Positions 60,501 through 64,000 of a DNA stretch of 64,000 nt are shown here, piece after piece. The translations under genes were made by a program, and so were the position numbers. The DNA comes from Microbacterium oxydans. Lineage in GTDB: Bacteria > Actinomycetota > Actinomycetes > Actinomycetales > Microbacteriaceae. Where the stretch lies: NCBI RefSeq assembly GCF_006540085.1, contig NZ_BJOG01000001.1, positions 124,001 to 188,000 on the forward strand, given 5' to 3'. The notes under the pieces are model-generated. The model was not told the origin of the DNA, did not search any database, and saw only the letters and a list, made by a program, of their open reading frames with translations. How positions within the stretch are numbered: the stretch's first letter is position 1; every line of letters starts with the position of its first letter.

Positions 60501-61389
60501 CCGCGAGGCCGTCAGCGTCGACGAACTCGACCGCTCCGCCGTCTCCGACGATCGGGGTCAGTCCTCCGGCATCCACCGACCATGACCACGACGAGCGCCC
60601 AGGGACACCACTCAGGACGAGGGTCTCCTTGACACCGTTGGCTTCGACTCGGTACTCGAGGTCCGTTCGCCAGTCCACGTCTTCGTAGACGAGCAGGTCG
60701 TCAGGGGTTGCCTCCGTCGACGACCTCACCTCCGCCGTGCCGACGTCTGCGCTCGTCAACGCGAAGTCGAGCTCATGCCCGTCCGCGGTGACCGTGACGG
60801 CGGCAGAGTCCGTCGCGTCTTCGGAGAACTCCGGGGCCAAAGGGTGCGCGACCGCCTCCCAGCCACCCTTGGTGGGGGTGAGCTCGGTGGAGATGGCTTC
60901 CCAACCCTCAGCGGTCTCCATGTTGAGGATCTCGGTGGACTGCTTGAGAATCCTCGACCCGTCCGCACGCTCGTAGGTCGTCGAGAACGCATCCTGGGCA
61001 ACGATCGGGAGGTCTTTCGCCTCTTCCGCGAGCTTGTCGTCGTCTTTGCCTCCCAGAGTGAGTCCCGCGCGCCGAGACGGCTCGAGCGGCACGACGGAGG
61101 CGATGGGCTGCTCCTCCAGCGCCATGGAGAAGTCGCCTTCCGGCATCTCGGAGACCGGCTCCGGAGCCGCCTCCGGAGTGCCGCCGAGGCGCTCGATGTC
61201 CTCTTCGGCGAGTTCGCCGTTGTCAGGAATCTGTCGCGCGTCCATCGCGGCGGCACTGGTTGCGTTCGCCGTCGTGACGAGGACGTCACCGACGGCCATC
61301 GATTCGGGGGTGAGGATCGCCAGCACGCTGACGAGAAGGCAGGCAAGACCTGCAGCGGAGAGTCTGCGCAAGACCGCGGTTCCTTTCAC
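54508..61389 (-). CDS. Secreted RHS/YD-repeat protein with PA14 domains and variable C-tip
   Basis: A 2293-residue protein. The N-terminal signal peptide ([21 protein letters not shown]) is followed by a beta-rich pre-RHS region. A fibronectin-like segment lies around 506-593. PA14-like domains lie around 793-928 (GLTGSYYDG) and 1323-1450 (LQATYYPNP). Many YD repeats fill the middle ([30 protein letters not shown]). The conserved RHS end [17 protein letters not shown] is followed by [17 protein letters not shown], after which about 166 residues are unlike the rest. This C-tip is lower-GC, basic then glycine-rich, and ends [14 protein letters not shown] proteins encapsulate and deliver such C-terminal toxins. 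The start is GTG 61389. The adjacent small membrane protein may give immunity. Confidence 0.9.
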   Translation of the reverse strand: MKGTAVLRRLSAAGLACLLVSVLAILTPESMAVGDVLVTTANATSAAAMDARQIPDNGELAEEDIERLGGTPEAAPEPVSEMPEGDFSMALEEQPIASVVPLEPSRRAGLTLGGKDDDKLAEEAKDLPIVAQDAFSTTYERADGSRILKQSTEILNMETAEGWEAISTELTPTKGGWEAVAHPLAPEFSEDATDSAAVTVTADGHELDFALTSADVGTAEVRSSTEATPDDLLVYEDVDWRTDLEYRVEANGVKETLVLSGVPGRSSWSWSVDAGGLTPIVGDGGAVEFVDADGLAVMHIPAPVVWDSSGVEGASESATINPTMTLTPIDDKTWNYTLSVDRKWLVDAAREYPVYVDPTINYGPNYSYSIKTDGTVDGNLYVGNNRQNNRDMYWRAFTSFDYGSVPGNFINDARIAVAYAGTGATTYHGGLLSHASCIGYQDGCIGPELAWFGISNDTYWMTDTAIAQRLAWAFSQGDRGVAFMIRMGETPGAYTFKRINTAIYTEYWAYPTVSQSSPASGSTGVSLTPTLVASGQTYSPYSNAAFTFQVSQNADMSNPVWDSGWTLSKQVTVPEGKLQPGTTYYWRTGIKDGHDGQAGQSTVRWTGARTLKTQLVPPTPPEATATPGNATGAPQTIVTLTPTLQVDAVTDPDNNPAGAQVKYEFKIATGADAKSGAVYTSGLIAAGADGKVRWTVPEGTLRDGNIYSWIVQPTDGLGKNTTPAWVKRIKVDMRLGSSGPSPFDTTGPVSVNLANGNANLSFSSPLVNTLGGPIGMSFSYNSLSAGVSNRGLTGSYYDGRDANGNVPTSPAGYTFTGKTPLMVRTDSAISFDWPTGSPGPALANDYFMAQWSGFVRVPYASSQWRFGVRHDDGVRLRVNNTTVLDRWTNGATGVEWTGNLNLATAETPIQLDYYESHAGAYVELWADDLADNEGPVIVPASWFTTQRTPMREGWSASTPVAGEASSWARASIEPQAIVLTDATGGAHTYTRTSSGGYTPPAGEYGVVSLDNAGRVVFTDEGGTVYQFTASGTVESATSVADGQKPAAPIMIYNADGTVKEIVDPLSREGTTYHRKVSFVYQDAAQTVCPTLPPNYYPARAGSLCKIIYPELVSGEVEETRLYYAGGQLWIIEDPGYERTIFGYDSNNVLTSIRDSAGSDYLLVQPVPPPGDFPDTTITYAGGRVESVQLPATEPEMPDASRMTKSYSYDLANRRSTVAVVGVPQSTSTVTYDAAWRQVAATSPMGVTATQEWHPTKDLVLSATSSLGQKSTTIYDPATDRSTDTYGPAPAACFQTNGRPVSNPTAVSGCGILPAHSSTTYDGGLQGLQATYYPNPHLAGKPALIGFGIGGAGGAVDRDWAAGSPGAGIGVDNWSLRLTGLVTFPQAGQYTFGTFSDDGARVWVGDTLVSDKWEGGPAERFGAPITVAAGESRRIRVEYRDDLSTATLQLKWKTPSSPSTGVIVPGSALRPDYGLVTRTTADDSTTASGAVAPSTTTAMTYQHPWLGQATAGTVDPDGLALTTSTTFEQPGAAGWLRRLTRTLPAGGAAGAPATAKTTSTYYGDINSAPAVCGLPAGTKQFGLLKSTTGPTPATGTPITTEYAYDAWGRTVGTKTSGDTAWSCTGYDGRGKVISTTVAGPSGVATISSTTTESTRVTNGGYTTVTSGVAVAGSPNGSTITTVSDLLGRVVSYTDVWGTVTTPTYDPASGRVTKISTTPASGAASVTAYTYDADGKVKTVTVDGQQLASVTYDALQRLKQIAYPDGSALNSVSRDAAERVIGQEWLVGGQVVSDAVVRSQSGRVVKQQSSTGSTSYSSTYGYDTAGRLVSATIPGHKLTYEFGSSGGCGPNAAAGMSGNRTGSTDVWTAPGQAAVTTTTKSCFDWADRLLSSTVTGAVPGATTVADGLSASEIVYDGRGNTVRLGDMQFSYDAANRHIGTTYDDGTTVRIVRDATGRMASRTIDPAGAEPAVTTSYLYAAGGDAAWGQRSGAGLTRTVGLPGGVSWANQAGEVTWSFPGLGGHGLVTRTGTTTSGLLLWDPFGQPVDPVTFAIGTVASDDTGQVAGNTLWHQGALKPAESAGSALVVEMGVRLYVPALGRFLQVDPIEGGGANDYSWPTDPINGHDLTGEKWSIAPRVDGGKKSAPTTVKRQLSYFKKIELSAERSRKALWNNQQGREWDTLVSNISKNSTKGFAFTGCALGCLEIGNDHIGIGLGPKVSVDLSGSAGVAFNAPTIRTTGITGSCSAAFGVGGYMEGTAYGTGPGGVNTAFSPGFGGIIGGGVGCSVMLNYYWGD

Positions 61390-61563
61390 GGAGTCGCGGC
61401 CTCAATGCCGCACAGATAACTCATAGCGGATGCTGAGGATCCACCGCGAGTCTTCCGACATCACGAGTATGTAACTTCGCGAGAAGAACGGTCCATACGG
61501 GCGGGAGGCGCTCCATCAATTCGGAGTCTCACCCCGCGAGCGGCCGGTACGCGGCGGTGACGC

Positions 61564-62154
61564 CTACGCCACCGCCCTCGCAGGCTCCCGCACCCGCACA
61601 CCGTCGGCGAAGGCCCGCGGGTAGGCGCGCCGGAGCGCGACGACGACGAGCGTGGCCGCGGTCACCTTGATCAGATCGCCGGGCAGGAACGCGAGGCTCG
61701 ACAGCGCCGTGGGTCCGAGGGGCACGCCGGTAACGAGAGCCTGCACGGGGATGCCGAACGCGTAGACGACGAACACACCGCCGACCAGTGCCGCGATCGC
61801 GGAGCGCCACCAGGTGAAGCGCCCCGTGCGCATGAGCAGGCCGATCACGACGACGCCGGCGATCCAACCGATGAGGTACCCGGCGCTCGGGCCGACGAAC
61901 ACTCCGAGTCCTCCACGACCGCCCGCCAACACGGGCAGCCCGACGGCGGCGAGCACGAGCACGAGGAGGATGGCGAGAGGCGCGAGGCGCGGACCCAGCA
62001 CGAGCCCTGCGAGCATGACACCGAGGGTCTGCGCGGTGATGGGCACGCCGGCGGGCAGGGGCACGATCACCGCGCCGAGCACGATGATCAGGGCGGCGAA
62101 CACCGCGATGCGTCCGAGCGATGCGCTGGCGTCTGTGGCGCGCGACGTTGTCAT
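61564..62154 (-). CDS. bioY: BioY-family biotin transporter substrate-binding (S) component
   Basis: A 196-residue membrane protein of the BioY family with six helices (AALIIVLGAVIVPLPAGVPITAQTLGVMLAGLVLG, SAGYLIGWIAGVVVIGLL, SLAFLPGDLIKVTAATLVV). It binds biotin, alone or with an ECF-transporter ATPase/T-component. The start at 62154 has AGGAGG upstream. It is divergent from an acyl-activating ligase across two BioQ-like operators. No bioM or bioN gene lies in the window. Confidence 0.9.
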   Translation of the reverse strand: MTTSRATDASASLGRIAVFAALIIVLGAVIVPLPAGVPITAQTLGVMLAGLVLGPRLAPLAILLVLVLAAVGLPVLAGGRGGLGVFVGPSAGYLIGWIAGVVVIGLLMRTGRFTWWRSAIAALVGGVFVVYAFGIPVQALVTGVPLGPTALSSLAFLPGDLIKVTAATLVVVALRRAYPRAFADGVRVREPARAVA

Positions 62155-62163
62155 GAATCCTCC

Positions 62164-62191
62164 TGAACACCGTTCACTTGAACGGTGTTCA
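62164..62191. promoter_or_regulatory. Double TGAAC-N3-GTTCA operator, candidate BioQ site
   Basis: TGAACACCGTTCA (62164-62176) and TGAACGGTGTTCA (62179-62191) are two palindromic boxes that together form a 12-base perfect inverted repeat with a 4-base spacer. They match the TGAAC-N3-GTTxx form known for the actinobacterial biotin repressor BioQ. A TAGAAT -10-like element follows at about 62193 on the + strand. Confidence 0.7.
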
Positions 62192-62256
62192 TTAGAATAG
62201 GGACGCCATCCTCTCCACGCAAACCCGCCCCAGGAGCCATCACGTCCTTCTCCCCG

Positions 62257-63738
62257 ATGCTGCGCCGTGTCGCCGTCGAAGACCCCGCTCGGCCGGCCAT
62301 CGTCGACCACGACGCCGGCGTGACCTATGGCGAGCTCCACACCGAGTCGCGGCGGATTTCGGCGTCTCTCGAGCGCCTGCTCACAGCCCACTCGGCGCGG
62401 GCGGATTCACCCGGTCTTTCGACGCCGCCGCCCGTCGTCGCCATCTGTCTGAGCCGGGCTTTCGACACCGCACGCACCGTCGTCGGGATGGAGGCGGGGG
62501 ATCGCATCCTCAGCGTCGTGGATGCGCACTGGCCGGTGTCGCTGCAGACGCAGCTGATCACATCCACCGGCGCGGTGGCGGTGATCACTGATGTCGCTGC
62601 GCTGCGAACCGCGCTGGATGCGAGCGGCTGGCCGGGCCTGATCCTCGGGCTCGCTGACCTCGAGAACCCGGGATCGTGCACCCTCGTCGACCCCGATGAT
62701 CCTGCCGACGATGCCCCGTTCCTGCTGCTCACCTCATCCGGTACGACAGGACGACCGAAGCCCTTCCTCAAGACCCGCGCGCAGTACACCGCGAACATCG
62801 ACGTCTCGCGCACATATCTGGGTGCGAGCAACCGCGTCGCGACCTTCGCACCGGGCCCGATGTCGTACAGCCTGACTCTCTACACACTGTTCGAGGTTCT
62901 CGGCTCCGGCGGCGAGCTGCACGTCGCCGACCGTCTCGACGACCTGTGGCTCACCCCCCGCGCGCGGGACGAACGCATCACGCGAGTGGTCACTGTTCCG
63001 GCTGCAGCTGCCGCCCTCGCCGACGCCGCGAGGCGCAACCCGGGAAGGTACGACGGCATCGAGCTGATCGTCACGGGAGGTGCCGCGCTCTCGGCGTCGG
63101 CTCGAGCCAGAGTGTCCGACGCGCTCCCCCGCACCCGGACGCTCAGTTACTTCGGCACCGGCGAACTCGGCTTCATCGGCGACGACCGCGCCGGCGACGG
63201 ACGCATCCGGCTCTACCCGCAGGTGGAAGCCCGGGTGCGCGACGACGACGGCGATGATCTGGCACCCGGCGAGCTCGGCACGCTCTGGGTGCGCTCCCCC
63301 TCGTGCTCGACCGGCTACCTGCCGGGAACGACTTCCGCGTCGTTGACGGATGCCGACGGCTGGGCGAGCGTGCACGATCAGGGGCGGCTGCGTGGCCGGG
63401 ACTTCTCGTTCGCCGGCAGAAGCGGAGATGTCGTCACCACCGGCGGGCACACCGTCGCCCTCGACGAAGTGGAACGTGCATTCGACGGGATGCCGGGCCT
63501 CGGCGACATCTGCGTGATCGCCGAGAGTGACGATCACCTCGGCACGCGGATCACCCTGGTCGTCGAAGGCGATGCGCCACCGGCAGCGACATTGCGCACG
63601 TGGGCGAGGGACCGACTCCCTCCGGCATCCGTGCCACGCCGCTGGCACCGCCTACCGGAGTTCCCACGAACCTCCGGCGGCAAGATTCGTCGCACCGCGG
63701 TCGCCGATCTCGTGGCGTTCGGGCGGAGGCCATCGTGA
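62257..63738 (+). CDS. AMP-dependent synthetase/ligase (acyl-activating enzyme)
   Basis: A protein of about 493 residues of the adenylate-forming (ANL) family with P-loop-like LLTSSGTTGRPKP, A5-type YFGTGELGF, A8-type FAGRSGDVVTTGGHTVALDEVE and the C-terminal catalytic lysine in TSGGKIRRT. It would activate a carboxylic acid as acyl-AMP and pass it to CoA or an ACP. It is smaller than typical acyl-CoA ligases. The start is uncertain: ATG 62257 is preferred, while the frame from 62185 begins inside the operator. It is coupled (GTGA) to a ketosynthase gene and shares a biotin-type operator with bioY, suggesting a biotin-precursor or biotin-dependent acyl pathway. Confidence 0.82.
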   Translation: MLRRVAVEDPARPAIVDHDAGVTYGELHTESRRISASLERLLTAHSARADSPGLSTPPPVVAICLSRAFDTARTVVGMEAGDRILSVVDAHWPVSLQTQLITSTGAVAVITDVAALRTALDASGWPGLILGLADLENPGSCTLVDPDDPADDAPFLLLTSSGTTGRPKPFLKTRAQYTANIDVSRTYLGASNRVATFAPGPMSYSLTLYTLFEVLGSGGELHVADRLDDLWLTPRARDERITRVVTVPAAAAALADAARRNPGRYDGIELIVTGGAALSASARARVSDALPRTRTLSYFGTGELGFIGDDRAGDGRIRLYPQVEARVRDDDGDDLAPGELGTLWVRSPSCSTGYLPGTTSASLTDADGWASVHDQGRLRGRDFSFAGRSGDVVTTGGHTVALDEVERAFDGMPGLGDICVIAESDDHLGTRITLVVEGDAPPAATLRTWARDRLPPASVPRRWHRLPEFPRTSGGKIRRTAVADLVAFGRRPS

Positions 63739-64000
63739 GCGTCGAGAGGTCTGTCGTCGTCACCGGGATCGGCGCCATCACCCCGAGTGGTCTCACCGCG
63801 CCGAGCATGTGGGCGTCAGTCCGCGCCGGACGAAGCGGCATCACGCGGCTTCCGCCTGAGCTCGAAGGTTCCGGGCCGGTGCAGGTCGGCGGAGTCGTCG
63901 GCGGGTTCACCGCCCCCGCCGACCTGCCGACACCACTCGTCCGCCACCTCACTCCGATGCAGCAGTGGGCGATCACCGCCGCTGATGAGGCGATGGATGA
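63735..64000 (+). CDS. Beta-ketoacyl-ACP synthase, FabF/KAS-II like (partial, runs off window)
   Basis: The first 88 residues are visible from GTG 63735: RSVVVTGIGAITPSGLTAPSMWASVRAGRSGI and PMQQWAITAADEAMDE are typical of the FabF N-terminus. The catalytic cysteine and histidines lie beyond the window. Its start overlaps the ligase stop (GTGA), so the two are co-translated and could start an acyl chain from the acid activated by the ligase. Confidence 0.85.
   Translation, partial: MSVERSVVVTGIGAITPSGLTAPSMWASVRAGRSGITRLPPELEGSGPVQVGGVVGGFTAPADLPTPLVRHLTPMQQWAITAADEAMD

Noticed and set aside
62185..62256. Earlier GTG start for the AMP-dependent ligase
   Set aside because: It lies within the double operator and has no ribosome-binding site; the domain begins after the ATG at 62257.

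Overview
The window is high-GC DNA with short intergenic gaps and many 4-base ATGA start/stop overlaps. Gene content is typical of a Gram-positive actinobacterium: lipoprotein solute receptors, DUF2510/DUF4328, an SCO4848-type membrane protein, an actinobacterial-style biotin operator and many ABC systems. The style fits Microbacteriaceae, possibly Microbacterium, but this is inferred from gene content and not from a marker gene. No rRNA, tRNA, CRISPR array, transposase or origin was seen.

Layout. 1-1638: DrrAB-type exporter. 1731-7532: four-gene MacB-like efflux operon (lipoprotein, adaptor, ATPase, permease), divergent from an OmpR-type two-component system. 7539-15863: dipeptide-type ABC operon led by a C45 N-acyltransferase/amidase, divergent from an RpiR regulator, with a second Ntn-hydrolase (choloylglycine hydrolase family) alongside. 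16007-19290: ProU-type glycine-betaine importer. 19629-20939: rRNA methyltransferase-like gene. 21030-26383: two ABC exporters, each with its own regulator (MarR/GbsR type and GntR/YtrA type). 26525-29936: FUSC-family protein, ArsR-type regulator, MFS transporter and a small membrane protein.

30052-35428: cassette of an ECF-like sigma factor, a small uncharacterised protein, a cytosolic-looking subtilisin-like protease with NPFTRT repeats, and a TPR-CHAT caspase-like protease with intact His/Cys. This is the best candidate for an undescribed system. 35687-36142: decayed toxin-antitoxin locus. 36162-45328: amino-sugar/tagatose catabolic operon (SIS, ROK kinase, PfkB, class II aldolase, DeoR regulator), divergent from a sugar ABC importer and followed by a ROK regulator. 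45491-50404: chorismate mutase, AI-2E-type transporter and an OpuC-type osmoprotectant importer. 50505-53332: DUF427, flavoprotein disulfide reductase and DUF4328 protein.

53336-61389: a 2293-residue secreted RHS/YD-repeat protein with two PA14-like domains and an unrelated glycine-rich C-tip, a four-TM neighbour that may be its immunity protein, and a decayed fragment of a second RHS gene. 61564-64000: BioY biotin transporter, divergent from an acyl-activating ligase and a beta-ketoacyl synthase across a double TGAAC-N3-GTTCA operator.

Two features cut across regions. First, an imperfect palindrome of about 85-95 bp occurs three times; two copies lie in frame inside genes (methyltransferase and MFS transporter), resembling Rickettsia palindromic elements. 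Second, most regulator genes sit next to a recognisable inverted or direct repeat, so local autoregulation appears to be common.
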